From: Pachyseris speciosa
Taxonomy: Eukaryota > Cnidaria > Anthozoa > Scleractinia > Pachyseridae
Direction: 5' to 3'
Length of the DNA stretch: 64,000 bases
Assembly: GCA_016490735.1 (NCBI GenBank)
Contig: JAEMWC010000263.1
Span: 80,001-144,000 of the forward strand
Below the pieces are notes generated by a model. It did not search any database and was not told the origin of the DNA. It saw only the letters and a program-made list of their open reading frames with translations. Positions 13,001-28,000 of the stretch are shown here, in pieces (the stretch's first letter is position 1; each line of letters begins with the position of its first letter). Made by a program: the position numbers and the translations under genes.

Positions 13001-16000
13001 TTCCCTAACAGCTGGCAATGTCAAAAAGGAGCCTAGGATGAAAATAGTAATAGAAACAATTCTAGCAGTAGGTAGGCTAGAAAAATGACAATGGATCTGT
13101 TCAAATAGCAAAATAGCATCCAACAAGCTAACACAACTAAAGAACGACAACAATAACTAATTCAACTCAATAATTATTGTATGGGGAACAACAAGAGCAA
13201 AACTGTTAGTGGCGCTTGCGACGCTTGGGCTCCTCGGGATCCGGCGAGCGAGCACAAGAAGATGGCGAAGAAGTAAAAGAAGTAGCACGATGAGTGCCCC
13301 AGCACCTGCTACATGCATGGCGAAACCGACACTGTGGATTAACCGCAATGCAATGACCAGCGTTCCAAGAATGGCAAATGACTTTACTAGAAGCATTACC
13401 AGAGGCCTCTGCCTGGGACGAGACAACACTGGATGAGGCTGGGCGAGTGCGAACTTGAGTGCCGGCTGTGTGGTAGTTGAAGAGCTGAACATGCATCTTA
13501 GACCAGTCAGTGACTTTTTCTGCAGCTGCGTGTTCCCTGAAGGCCCGGTCATAGTCCAGTCAGCAAAACCCGCTAAATTGACGATATGTTCGGAGAATTA
13601 AAAGCTTGTAGCTTGTCAGATCTCTCCATCCATCTCCAAAAGGCTTCCATCCACGACGTGATGTCCATAATCGGCTGCTTCCGCTTTTTCGGCGTGTGCG
13701 ATAACACTAACTGGCCGTTGAACCAAAGTTGCGGCTCTTGCTTGGGCATGGTAATGTTTTCTGCTAACAAGTCTTCCAGATGCACGAACTTTGCCGCCAT
13801 GATTTGAGAAACAACCTCGAAAGGAATTGGTGAGTAGCCGGGGCCGACCACGAAAGGCTGTTGAAGAGGTAAGGCTGTCACCGAGGGAACCGCCGTAGGA
13901 TTTACAATTGGATGAGAGGCCAAGGCAGAATTGATTGTAGATGGAAGGCTGTAAACTGCCGCAGAACAAGGTGCGATAGAAGACAAGGAAGCCGAGGAAA
14001 AAACAGGAACGAAAGATGGGACAACAAGAGATGACGACGACATACCTGTTAGCCCATGCGTTGGCATAGCCGCTGGTACTGGAGGAGTACTGGATGAAGA
14101 AGTCGACGGCAAACACCCGGTAGGGACCACTGGAGACTAAGGTTGATGAAAGCCGCTTGCATCCAAGAGAGCCGCACGAGTCGCAAGGGAAGAACCTTGG
14201 GCGGCAATGGCGGGAAGGCCCTGAGAAACTGACTGAGTGCTGACCATGGCAGACAACGACTGTTGTACAATACCTGAAATCGGAGTTTGGATGGCCTGAA
14301 TCACAGAAGCTAAAAATTCTGGTGAAATGGAAGCACTAGCAGGAGTACCAGACGCTTGCACAGATGTCGGAACGGCATTAGTCGTGACCGAAGCGGTAGA
14401 TGCCGGAGCCGAAGAAACTGGGGGTACAAAGCTCTCCAAACTATTTCTTGTACGTCGAGGAGGCATGATGGCCGAAGAGACTGCAAAGCCGTGAAAGAAA
14501 CACGGAGCGATAACACCAGAGCACTCTTGAACAAGCAGCAAACAAATAAATCCGCGAAAAAGTGGTATTACTTTAGCAAACCAAAAGCAAAGCGACAAGC
14601 AAAAGGCCGAGCAAAAACCACGAGGGTGAAAGTACACGGCAATGGCACAACTACGCATGCCCGCAGCGAACATCTGCTGACCAACAGCAGATCTCCCCGT
14701 TAACTCTGATTATAGATAATCTCATAAAATTTAGAGGTAAAATATTGGCATGAATAAACAGAGGGACTGCATGTTCACATCTCTCTACAGAAAATATAAA
14801 TCTAAGTGCTCTTTTTTGAAGGACTGAAATTTTTGTCAAGTAGGATTTATTTGCAAGACCCCATGCAGTCAGGCCATAAGATATGTAGGGCAATATTAAA
14901 GATTGATAGATGCGCAGTAGAGTATTTTGTGGCACAAAATGTCTAAGTTTCACTATAATCCCAACTAATCTACTTACTTTGACTACAATGTGTTCAATAT
15001 GAAATTTCCAGCTTAAACTGCAGTCTATTAGAACCCCAAGGTATTTTACATAATCTTTGCATTCAAGGTGAACAGATTTGCTCAGTACATTATCATATAT
15101 CACAATTTTCGGTTTAAGCGTTAGTCGCTTTTGGTAAGGTCGAAAAATAACATAATTAGATTTATCAATGTTGAGGGTTAACCTGTTTGCTGTTAGCCAG
15201 TTACATACCTTACGAAGTTCACAGTTTACTAGGGTTTCAAGAGATTTAATGTCTTTACCGGCATAGAGGATATTTGTATCATCAGCAAAGAGGTAGAAAT
15301 TGAATTTATCAGAGGAGTACTGTATATCATTTGCATATAATAGAAAAAGGAGCGATCCCAGGACAGACCCTTGAGGAACGCCACAGGTGATTGTAGCCTT
15401 GTTAGAAATATGACATTTGAGTTCTGTTGTTTGCGTTCGGTTACTTAAATAGGAAGTAAACCAGTCATTAATTATTCCACGGAAACCATAATGTTCCAAT
15501 TTGTTTAATAATATACCGTGATTAACTGTATCAAATGCTTTCTTCAAATCAATAAAGATACCACACGAAAAGAAGCATTTATCCATATTAGTTTGTATTG
15601 TATTAATAATATCCAAAATTGCATGTTGTGTAGAATGTGCTAAAAAAATTATAATTATTACTACATTTAATATTCTTTTCTTTAAAAGGGGAACATAATA
15701 TAAAGCTCATGTTGTACCTGATTTTCTTCTCTTGCTTTCTTGTTTCGCTCAAAGTCTCTTTCTTGTTTGTCTTCCAGATGTGCCACGCTCAATTCCAAGT
15801 CAGCAATTGTCTATTAAAACAGAATGGCACACTTTAGCAATGCCATGCAATAATACAAGACTACTGAAGCAAAAAATTGCCTGCCAAAAATTAATTATCA
15901 GTTATAGTTATGAAGAATTACTCCTACTAGAACAAGATTTCAAATTATCAGAAAATATTTATTTATTAGCATCACTGATATAGCTCACTGCAAAGGATTT

Positions 16001-19000
16001 TTGTTGACAATGGCCCTTTATATTGTTATTCCAAGGCATTGTACAGCACAACTTTAAAAAGGACTGTTAGTAAGAACTGTGTCTGAGTAGTACATGCATT
16101 GCAAGCCCATTTTCAAAACTACAGAAATCACTTGAGTCAATCACAATGTACATTACAACAACACAGTAAAATGATGGTTAATGGAATCAAGAACAGGAAA
16201 CTTGACTTCCTAGTGGTTGAGAGAGTGGGTAAGAAATCAAACCTAAACTCAAAACTCCCATTGATGCTCAGTTACTAACACTGTCTCGTAAAATGAAAAC
16301 TAAAATGCGTAAAATGAAAAATAAAAATAGCGTGAAATAGGTTTTCTATATCAACCTACAGTACCACTTAAAAGCAAGTTCTCAGTCCTGTTTCATTTCA
16401 GATGCTACGCCAATCACATTGCATGCTACGCATGACACAATAATCTATTGGAACAAACTGGTGTAGGTGTGTCCCTACTACAATAATATCTTTCATTAAC
16501 TTAAATAATTATTATTAGTTACCTTGTGTGCTCTTTGAAGGTCGTTTTCCTTTACTGAAATTTCAGTTTTCAATTCCTTTACTTTTTCTGTAGTTTTCTA
16601 TTACATAACAGCAAAAGAGTTACTAATGCCATTATACTGAGGCTGACCAATGCAACATTTCATTAAGTGGGATTATTTCTTTCTATCCGGTACTGATCAC
16701 GAGCCTCTTTCCCACTGTGTGTCATTCAACTAAAAATAATACTTTCAATTGTAAGTAATGTATGCATTTTAATTAATAAATTAAATTTCAATAAAATTTT
16801 GAAAAAAAAAAGTGTTGTGACCAAAGCTAGTGTCATAAAAGTCACCACCTACATTATTCATAACTTTCCCTGTATGAAATCTTCCACAAACACTGCTAAT
16901 ATAACAGAACTAATAATCATAATTTTTAATGAGCTCTTCATCATATGTATGAACATGCAGTCACTGTGATGAAATACAATTAATGCACAACATTCTGACA
17001 GTGCTGCTGTTTTACTGATTACAAGTATGTCTGCTGTGTCAACGTCAAATGAAGGGCTGGGGCATAAACTGCCTATGTGTAATTTTCAACCGTTTTTTTA
17101 GTTCGCTTGGATTTGTCCAAATTTTTGCATGTGAACTGCATTTTGATTCAAAAACATTGTCCCATATTTTTTTCACCGATTTCTTTTTCGTTTTCGAGAA
17201 ATAACGTATGCAAAAAAAAAACACCTAAAACTACACATAGGCAGTTTATGCCCCCAGCCCTTCATATGGTGGAGTATGCTAATAAACAATGCCCAAGGGT
17301 ATTCTTTGAGTGAAAGACCAAGCGCCAAATGCTCGTAACTGATTTAAGAGAGCACAGAACATTTCTGTTCAGTTAGACGTAATGCACAATGTGTCATTTT
17401 TGCTTAATCATAACACTCGACAAGCTCGCTTGGCACGAAAACAGTGCACAATATTCGTGGTTGACTTTAAAAAAAACAGCACACAGTAGCCTTGGTTAAT
17501 CTCAGGTCAGCGCGCAAAGATTTTGTCCTACCTGAAAACAGCACTCACTCCGAAGAGATTCAGGGTTATTGTTGGGTTTAGGTTGGACTTAACATTAGGG
17601 TTAGAGCGTCGCCTAGGGCTAGGGATAGGGTTAGGGACATGGTTAGGGTTAGTGTTGATGTTAACGTCAACGCTAGCGTTAAAGCGCGGTTGTTTGAGTC
17701 CGAATCAGCTTGACTGAAGGGTTCGTCCGAGTCGAAAACAGCGCCTAGTTGCCTTGGTTGACTCTAAGTTCTTTCGGAAAGGCTTTGGCCGATATAACAG
17801 AGCGCTAAAGTCGGTTGTTTGTCTTAAATACAGCGTACAAAATCTTCGGTTGATTCTAAATCAGTGCGCAAAAAGCTTGCCGATGGCTGAAAAATCACAA
17901 AATATTAAAGACGGCTGTTTTGACTTGAAGAAACTTTTTGCCAAGACAACTCCTATTGGTGACCTGCACCAAAAAATTTGAGTTAATCAGATGTTCTAGG
18001 GCAAAACTTAAGAGTCCTAAGAGTACGCTGTTTTCTGTCGTGTTTCGTTACTCGAAACGTTGTGTTGCGTAGTAAATTACAACTTGCGCGTGGTTTCGTC
18101 AGTTGAAACGTTTTTGATGGATTCATCTTCATCGTCAAGTGGAAAACAATGGAATAAAAATCTTATAAAATTAACGTAAATGACGACAGTGAAAGAATTT
18201 GACAGAAATACTTAACTCTTTTGTGAAATTAACTTGGCTCCAAAACGTAAAAAAAATTGCATGAAATTCAATCCCTTTATCATGCGTGATGGATTGTCTC
18301 ATCACAATGAATGTAGTCACGCACAAATGTTTATCTCATGTGAGAATACTTTTTGCTGTAGTTTATTAGCCTCCATAGAAGCAAAAAACCAAGGCGATCA
18401 ACGCAAAAGTGATTTATGTGTTAAAATTCGGCAGCGTGTTTACCAAATATTCATTCTCACTTGTTCATCAGTCACAGATATGTTCCGAACCAACAAGCGC
18501 GGATGTTACAGCAATTCACCGGTTTCGCAGAGGTTGTGGGTTCGAATCCCGTACAAGCGGTTTTTTTTCGTTTTGTTTTGTTTTTTTTGGTTTCACTACT
18601 GCTTAAGTTGTGTTCATAACTGCGGCGATCGTTCACGTTATCATCCGTTGTTTACGTACATCTGATTCACACAGGCGAATCGCGAGGAGTACCACTTAAT
18701 ATTGCTTTGAATGTTTGCTGTGCGCGCCAATGCAACTTTTCCATGAATTGTGTTCAAGATACTAATCGAAAACGGGCAGACTTCACTTCGTGCCGAATGA
18801 ATTCTCGGTAGCGTTTCCGAAGTTCGACCAACTATTTCACGGCTAACAGTAAAAGCAAGCTGGGATTTCATGTCACGAGTGGTTTCAAAAAATGCGCTCT
18901 TCAAAATTAATGAACAATGGAAACCTCAGTGCAGCAGCTAGACAGTTTTCAAAGTCATTTTATAAGGTAGAGTTTTTACTGAAAACAAGTAATAATCTGC

Positions 19001-22000
19001 CCCAACCCACCGCCCCCCGCAAGAGGTTTTGACTTCAGACAGCGCACTCTTTGACCGCAATGAATTCTGGGATCATTGTCTGCTCCAAGTGCGAACAACA
19101 AGATCTCTTCAAACATACACTTTTCGCCTATAAGTCCAAAAACCACTCTCGCTTTCCAAGCTTTCAGCATGGCAACATTTGAGAAATGGACCAAGACTGG
19201 CAACGACGCACCGCTTTTGAGATGAGAGTTGTTTTCAGACTTTTTCCGCCTGGCTTCTACTCTGTACTCCCAAAACGCTAATATCTCATCGTGATTTGGT
19301 AAGCACAGAGAAAACGCTAACTGGATTCTTTCAGAAGCGTTAAGAACTTGCGGATCTCCGGACTTTTCATGATGTCTTTCGATCACCAGGCGGGAAGGCA
19401 AACCGATAATGCAGTTAATAAGTAGCGATCCGCAGCTCCAGCACTCACGTAAGTTTCGTATCCGATGAGCTTAATCGATGTTTTAACCGCCAAATTTATA
19501 GTCTACATCACACTATCAAACAATCTTTTCTACCCGTCAATCATTTCACGTCCAGTTTTAGTTGTACTCTTCACAAATGTTCACATAATTCACGTATGAA
19601 TATTAATACGGTACGCATACAAATGAGCTTAACCCATTGGCACCCGTGCCGGCCAAAACCGGCCGTAAAAAACTCCCATGCTTCAAAACATTGCAACTTT
19701 CTCAATCGCATGAATATTGCCTTACCTGTTAGTTGTGAGCACAAAATGGAATGCCCTTTAGATTTGGATATCCAAAAATGCAAGAAACGTAGCGATTTTT
19801 ACCAAATATGGCCTTTTGAGTTTGGACAAGAACGAAACTGACCCTTTTTAACGTCAAAGAGAAACGACAAAATGCCCCTTTTTGCCTTCATGTTTTTTAA
19901 GGAAATCATCGCCGAAAAACCAAACCTCAACCATCATAACGAAATTCAGTCCTTTTTCTAGCTTAGAAATGACTTTTTTTTTTCATATTCTTCTCCCGAG
20001 CGTAGATACAGCCTTTTGTTCCAGTGCATTCGGGCCTTTCCACCATTTTCAACATCTAGACCACATTGCATGCTGGGAAATGACGAGAATTTTTGACAGC
20101 ACCCGTTCCTTCTCCCAATTCTTTCACATACAGCCACTCCGACCTACTGCCAAAAATTCCTGCTTGTGGTCATCTTCAGTACTCAGAAATTCCAAAATAT
20201 GTGGCGGTAGGTCAAGAAATTCATCAATAGTCGAGTCCCAAAGGTACTAAGAGTGTTCGACCGGCCAAATTCCCAGTTCGTCGAGTAACAAGCCAAATTC
20301 AACAACAAAGTACATCACCTTGCTCGATTCTTTGAGAAAGTGGACTCTTAGCTACCGTCACGCTTAATGATGCTCATCAGGCAGCCGCTAAAGATGAAAA
20401 ATGGCTGTAAATTTAGCAGAAATCGCAGGCAAACTGAACTTGGGCCATTGTTGTCGTTTCACGGATAAAAAATAGCTACGTTAAAATGACGTTTTCAGAA
20501 ACCTTGGGCCTCCAGTGGCTTAGGACAGCACCACTTTTCCCTGGTAGTTCAAATAAAGAGTCACGAATTGCTATTCATCGTTTAAAGGTGGAAAATCACT
20601 CCGAAAATGTAAAAACAGCCGGTAGTCAATGGGTTAACTTCAATTGAAGGGGTGGGGGCATTAACTACCTATGTGTAATTTTCGGCCGTTTTTTTAGTTC
20701 GCTTGGATTTGTCCAAATTTTTGCATGTGAACTGAATTTTGATTCAAAAACATTGTCCCGTATTTTTTTTCACCGATTTCTTTTTCGTTTTCGAGAAATA
20801 ACGTATGCAAAAAAAAAAACACCTAAAACCACACATAGGCAGTTTATGCCCCCAGCCCTTCAAATGTTTAATTGTAAATTGTTTGTTAATTACATTCCTG
20901 AATACCTTGTTTAAGTTATATTGTCAAAGGTACTTTAATTTGAAAATGTGACGGAATGGAGAGGAAAACTTGAGATCAAAGGTGCTTTGACAATAAAATA
21001 ATAAAAAAAAAATAAATGCAAATGAATAATTCCCAAACCAGTTGGGGTGCTATTTGAATCACTAAAATTACATCCAGCTGTACTCATGCTTTGTACAGAA
21101 AAAGATTTAGTTGTAGAGATTACTAATATGCCGTACAGAGTGCAGAAGGATGCTACTGATCAGAAATTGCAGGTAATTCTTGACATGCCTCAATCACAAC
21201 AAGGAAATGTAAAAAAGGGCCAACTTACTTTTGCACTCTCTGCTTGAACTTTAAGCCTGTAAAAGTTGATAATCAGACTAAGAGAACATCGTCAAACAAT
21301 TCACCAGTACTGTTGGAACTGAGAACTGCATTTACTTAATTTTCAGGATACTTCTTTGCAGCTAGAGCTGACGCAATTTATACAAGTACAATACATAAGA
21401 AAATTCTGCTTTGTAGCCAACACTACAAATGAATATTGACCACAGTTTACATGTACATAGGTACCAACTGTAATTAATTATAACTTCCAATTGAGCAGTG
21501 CAGTCCTTTGGTATGCAAATGTGTGTACAATAAGAATCCTGATTTTTTGTTTCAGTGACATGAATTCTTGTAAGGATTTCAAATTTGACAATTTTTCCAG
21601 GTGTTCCAGAATCATAAGTTTTTATATTTTTTTATAGTTTCCTGTTTTCTGGCAAAGCAGGGCTCCTTAGAGTCATCATCCCTGTAACATTCTGGCCCAT
21701 TATAAGTTCATTATACCTCTGATAACAGATTAACAAATAAAAGAACAAAAAAACTTAACTTTTTAGGGTTTATTTTTCAATAAAAGCAAGTGGGTTAGAT
21801 TAATCAAATCAACATGCAGAAATTACATTGTACCTTTCAACCTCAACTTGTTTCATTTCCATGGACTTGTACATTTGAGACATCTTTCCTTCACTTTCTT
21901 CAAGATCTGGAGCAATTCAACACAAAATACATTAATTATTTTATCAACACATATAGATTTTGGTTCAACATTCAATTTTATTATTACTTATTTTGGAACC

Positions 22001-25000
22001 AATTTGCTAGCATTGCTTTCAAGCCAGTTGAATCTTTTACAGCTGATAGTGTACTTTACTACTGATCAGATCGGTTGACATCAGTAGATAAGGCCCAGTT
22101 CAGACGTGTACTTCAGCCAAGCTGAATTGAATTCAACATATTAAGTTTGCAATTCATGTGAAGAATGGCGTCTGAATCAATTTGTAATGGCTGATTTAAT
22201 TTAGATTGGCTGAGCAATTAATCCCACCTAGCTCAGCCTGTTTTTACATGAGAGCATGCACAAAGGAGTGTTGCAGAAGAAAAACAATGGCAGCTTGACG
22301 GGCCAAACTCAACAAAGGTGACATGTGTACGTCATGTTTCAGCCGGATAAAGTTTGGCGTCTGAATCAATTCAGCCAGGATTAATTAATCTAGGTTGGCC
22401 TATTGTTGAATTCAATTTGGCTCGGCTGAAGTACGGCGTCTGAACTGGGCCTAAGTATAACCATGAATTTTTCAAATAAAAGGAAGCATGGGCAATAATT
22501 ATTTCTCCAAATAACTGTTTTACAAAGGGGAATTGAGGCATCTCTATAAGTCTCATGTTAAGATTTGAAACTTAATGGGCTCTGTATATTGTATATTTAT
22601 TCAAGGAGAGAAAAAAGATTATTAAGTGGAAAAATGTGGTAACTACAAGTAGATTCAAACTGATAAGCAATACTCCTAAGCTGGACTATATGTGTTACAG
22701 TCAACAAAGTATCATACTATGTACATAAAGCACACTGGTTATATATCACATGATGAGACAATCACCCTATGGTTTGCATTCATTTTAACAATCAAACAGT
22801 GAAGCTTAAAAACTCTTGTTTATACTTACCATTTTGAACTCTTATCAACTTTTCTGTGAGAGACATGATATCATACTGTGACTGCTGAAGAGCCTTTTCA
22901 AGTTTCTTTTTCCCTCTACAAACAAAATCAACAGCCACACAGTTCAATATCAGTGAAAGGATACTTATACTCTACACTGCAATATGACCTAAGTCCCATC
23001 ATAACAAACCAACCCAAGACATAAACAGTGTAAATTAAATCTAAACATGGACTGTACACTGTACAAGTAAACTGGAAAGAATTTACATGTACTGAAGTTT
23101 AGTTTTGCAGTTCAGAAGTACAAATGACATGTATCACTGCTTATTATTTAATAATCTAGTACATGTACTAAAGAACATTTAGCCGAAGTCAGTGACTAAT
23201 TACTGACTAATCTGCAAACCGCTAATGAATGTTACATGTATACCGGAAAAACTAGATCCACAAAATAACATACATATAATGCAAGGTTATTCACACATTA
23301 TAATAACTACAGATTGAAATACAACATTCATTCTCAAGACTTAATAACAGTTCATGTTCCACTGCATGAACTAATCTTAATGCATTCACAAACCTCGTTT
23401 AATTAGCCTTGATATAAAACTAATCTGTACCATGAAAGTACAAATCACAAACAAGAGGTATTCATTTAACAGTGGTAATAAGTAACTGCTTCCACTTGAA
23501 CGAACAAACAGAGCTATAACTCTGTAAAAGCAAAGATTTAGTCATGCTTTGCAATTTAGTTCCACGGAGTGGCATGACATTAAAGTTATTTTAATTATAA
23601 ATCAAACAAACAAAACCTTGAAATGATAACTAGATGATATTAGCTCAGATCAATAACTAACCCATCATCTATGTCAGTCTGTTTCTACAAGCCTGAGCCT
23701 GAAATACTGATATTTTCCTTCTTCAAATGGCTTTAGGTAGTAAACTGAAACTCTATACCCAAGCCTCACTGTCTCAAGTAATGACCTTTTGCTTTTTGGG
23801 GGTTATGTTTAACTGAAATCTAAAGCCTGTCTCTTGAAAATGCCTAGCAACGGTGAGGACATTATCATAAAGACAATAACCCTTGAAGCTCCCTTGAGAG
23901 TAAGAGCACAAAGTAAGCAATTAATGAGCATTGATTAAATTCATACCAAACTTCTTAACAATGAGACAAGAACTAATAAATGTTTAGAGTTTATTTGAAT
24001 TATAATCAGTAATAACAATTGAAAACTATTCAGTTGAAATATGGAATATTCAGAACATATGAGCACAAATTAAACAGAGTCACTCTTGTTCCACAGCTAA
24101 TGGAGTCCACAAAGTATTTCTTATCCTGTGTATTTTCTACCATAAATGATAAAATTTCTATACTAAGCTCATTATAAAATAATTATACACATTCTAAGGG
24201 ACTTTCTGCCTCAATTCAACTAATAAAAACCTGCCATGCACAAACAATGAAAAATTACAGTGCAAACAGAATTAACTAATATTTTCATCAATTAAATGTA
24301 TCATTATATGTTCTGAACATGTGAAAGTTATATTAAAGAATAACTAATATTTGTTAAAAATAATCTTTCTGCTATTAATGGGCTTACTTGGCAATTGCTT
24401 GTTAATTTCAAGAATTGGAACAAACAGGATCAGTTAATTTCTACATAATAACTGTAGTTAAATAAAGTTAAGTATTAAAAGAAATAAAACAACATAATTT
24501 TTAAAAGAAACCCACGAGGGATAATTAACAAATATAATATAAACCAAACTTACTTTTTGGTTTCTTTAGGACTGACTACTTCAAGAGCTTTGATAACATC
24601 TTTTGACACAGTAGCAAGTCTATGTGTTGCTTTTTCCGCCTTGTCCAAGGCATCCCTAAAAAGTCACAGGATTTGTTAGTATTATACCTGGTAAGAACAT
24701 AGAGCCCCAAGTCAATAAAGCTGAATCATGAAATTGTAAAATAAAATCCAATGCCTGGAAAACTACTTTGTGAATATGGATTAACTGTAGCTGTCTGATG
24801 AAAACTTAGGATGGTACAATACAGTATGTTGTATTCCTTTACATCAATAAAACAAATTATTATCCAAGTGGCAGAAACACATTTTAGACTGGATGATCAG
24901 CAACAAATTATTTCCCAGTTAATTATTAAGAATCAAACTTTCACTCAAAAGGGTTTTACCTGTTTTGTTAGTGATTTCTGAAATTTAGAAAATGTTACTT

Positions 25001-28000
25001 TTTTGTTTTAAGAACAATTAGTATATACCACACATTCAAGTGAATAGTGCTTTTTGCGCACTCTGATTGGTTAACTCAGAGGTGGTTAGCAAGTACTATT
25101 CACCTCTGAGCAACCGCCGCGCAAAATTTTAAAAGTTCCGACCGCTTTTCAGTATATCTGTCACACATTAAGTAATGATTTGGTCCGCTAATTATTCAGC
25201 TTGTGTGGTATATACTAATTAACAATAAATAAATTTTTCACCTCAGTGTCGGTAAAAGTGGTGGATATTTACCTCATGGCTTGGTAAATATCCACCACTA
25301 TTCACCTCCACTTTGGTGAATAATTGCTAATTATTACAGACCCAAACTAAGATCATTTTCACATGAAGTAACCCTATTTAAAATGTTATGAAACAGCAAA
25401 ATAATGGTCTTACCGGACTTTTGCACCAACATCTTCAATATCAAACTCTGGTGGTTCTATTTCAAACTGCTCTTCACCACGGCCATTTTGTTGGAAAAAC
25501 TAAACAGAAGTAAATGGAAAATAAATGAAAGGTAAAATACAGAGGAAGAGAATGGTAAATTTGAGATATTGCAACAAGTTTGCACAGACTGTATTTAAAA
25601 ACAAAACAGATAGGTTACCAGGGTTTCAGATACAGATAAGTTTTCAAGGCAGTGTCAACAAGGAATTCCAAGGGGTCATATTCCCACTGTTCTCACCAAA
25701 CCATTATAAAATGTTCTATTGATTTGTGGGTTCACGTAACTGACTTTGTAGGGTTTTTTTTACCTGAGCCCCCCCCCTCTTATCCGGAACACTGTCTGGG
25801 ACATTATGTATGGCAAGATCACAGGGTTAGACATCTGTTCAGCCAAATCACTAGCCACACTGGGCTAGTGAACTTTAGAAATCTACTAGCCAAAAGCGCA
25901 TCTTGAGCAGTACCCCAAGCTCCTTTCTAGGATCTTGGTCACTGCAAGAGCAACCATACTTAGCAAGACCATGTGCAGATTCAGTGGTTTAAATAAGCAC
26001 CGACATCCGACGAAAAGCGTCGGCTACTTCGATCAAAGACATTGGCTGCTTTTTCTCTAAATTGAAGTAATTGAAGAATGATTCTTTATTTTTTCTTTAA
26101 TACCATCGCCTACTCTACTCCAACTCGCTGCCTACTGCAAATTTTATTGAAACCCCTGCAGATTGAAAGCTTGAGGATTTCAGTTGATCCACAGTTTTCT
26201 GGTCAAGACCACATGGAATGGCAGTTTTTAATACCTCCTTAATTGTCGTTCTTGTTAAAACTTTATGTAATTTGCCTTCTTACTGGTTGTTAAGTCTATC
26301 TAAATACACCTAATATATTTCTCAAATTCTACCAGCCCACTGACTGCTGAATGTGTGATTTTTACTAGCCTGACTATTGAACTCTGAGATCACAGTACTT
26401 AAGTCATAATTAAATATTTTCTTACCTCTTGCAACTGGGCTAAAAGCTGAAAACAAATTTTATAAATAAAGTTAATTCTTGTCTCTACAATAGAATGTTC
26501 ATGAATATTCATTTGTGACAAATCTCCTCCACAGAGACTAAAAATAGACAGTCGTGGACTGCATGTGGCTACTGCTGAAGCTTTTTCATTTTCACGAGAA
26601 AAGGATATGAAACATTTGTCAGTGTTGTTTGCTGTTTGAGCTGCATCACTCAAGCCGCAACCAAGCACGTATAGCATTATCTGATGAGAGACTTTTTTTC
26701 AAAATTTACCCATGTATACAATGCGCAAACATATATAATGAGAACCCTATCATCAAGCCAATTCTCCATAAAGGAAATAAATAGTAGTATACCTATCCGT
26801 ACGCGTTCAGTGAAAATTCTTACCCGTACGAGCAGATGGAGTTATCTACTTGCGAAAAAAAAATTCTCTGCTGGTTTTGGTAAGGTCATCAGTTTCAAAA
26901 TAACTCTCATCAGTTCTAGCTAAAAAATTTATTATTTTTAGAAGGCTTTCGATCACTTTCAGGTTTGTGTTTCGTGTGCCGGGAAAACTACTTTATCAGT
27001 GATAAGAATAGCGTATTCCCTGAGTGTAGAGACGGCATGTGAGAATGACCCAGAGACACGTCTAAGGAATCCTCATACACACTGTATACTCAGACTCTTT
27101 GTGGTTGCTGTGTAAACATTATTTTTCACTTTCATTTGCTTACGAATGCAACCAAATGCAAAGATAACAAATATTTTCATGCATCAGATGCTATCCGCCC
27201 GAAAAGGTAACAAATAGTCGTGAAGTAATATGTTCAATCAAGCGTAACGCAGTGAGAAAGAAAGACATAAATCATCTCCTGTGAAATGTGCTTCCGACGA
27301 TTTTCATGGTCAAAAGATTTTGAATCTTTGACAGCCTCTGCAAAATATAGTTCATTTATTTCGTCTTCCTTGTGAGCTGCTGTACTTCGAGCAAAATAAT
27401 TTTGAACATTAAACTGTGCGTTGCGTCACCATATGCAATGCAAATAAGCTGGTGAGTTGTTTTCATTTTATCATGCATCAGGCATGTGTTTGTGGTCCTG
27501 TTAACAATGGCCTTGGCATTTAATTTGCATTGAATTGGATACAAAGAAAACTGCGATTCTGTTTTAATCCACTGATTTAATCCACAGATTTTGTTTAATC
27601 CACTGGCCTTACCCTTGCCCTGCGCCCACAGAGATTTTCAAATCCAACAATAAATACTGCAACTTGCTGCTGGTACTGGAAGACAAAATAAACAATTATC
27701 AACTTCTGCTGCCATACTACATTAATCTGCATTCTCCAATGAAATAGTGTGAATGACAGTCCTTAAACGCAGGTGTGGATGCATGGTCTCACATCACACA
27801 AAATATTGATTTCAAAGAAAAAGCAAATTATAAAATTAGGGGTGGATAGACATATAATCACACTGCAATTCTGCAGTGTTAATGAAAATTTAATTGTCAA
27901 ATTGAATTGATATAATTTGCAATCAATCAGTATTGATATATGTAAGGAAAACAATGTTGACTCAAATGACCACCATCAACTCTGAATTGGTAATCCTACC

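Larger units (their letters stand above)
17050..20862. mobile_element. Composite repeat unit, copy U1 (bounded by 215-bp terminal repeats)
   Basis: A 215-bp repeat (17050-17264) and a 218-bp direct copy (20645-20862) bound this unit. Each repeat begins TGAAGGGCTGGGG-like and ends CCCCCAGCCCTTCA. The DNA between them matches the inside of U2 (33529-35911) collinearly, including TTAGGG-like words, a tRNA-like remnant and the same non-coding ORF shadows. Net of the 1,005 bp added by the piggyBac MITE at 19633-20633, U1 is 2,808 bp against 2,813 for U2. The two bases outside each end are AA and AA. No protein domain recognised inside. Confidence 0.8.

Noticed and set aside
17523..17717. Telomere-like TTAGGG run as a sign of a chromosome end or interstitial telomere
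   Set aside because: It is degenerate, and the same tract sits at the same place in the second repeat unit, so it belongs to a dispersed element.
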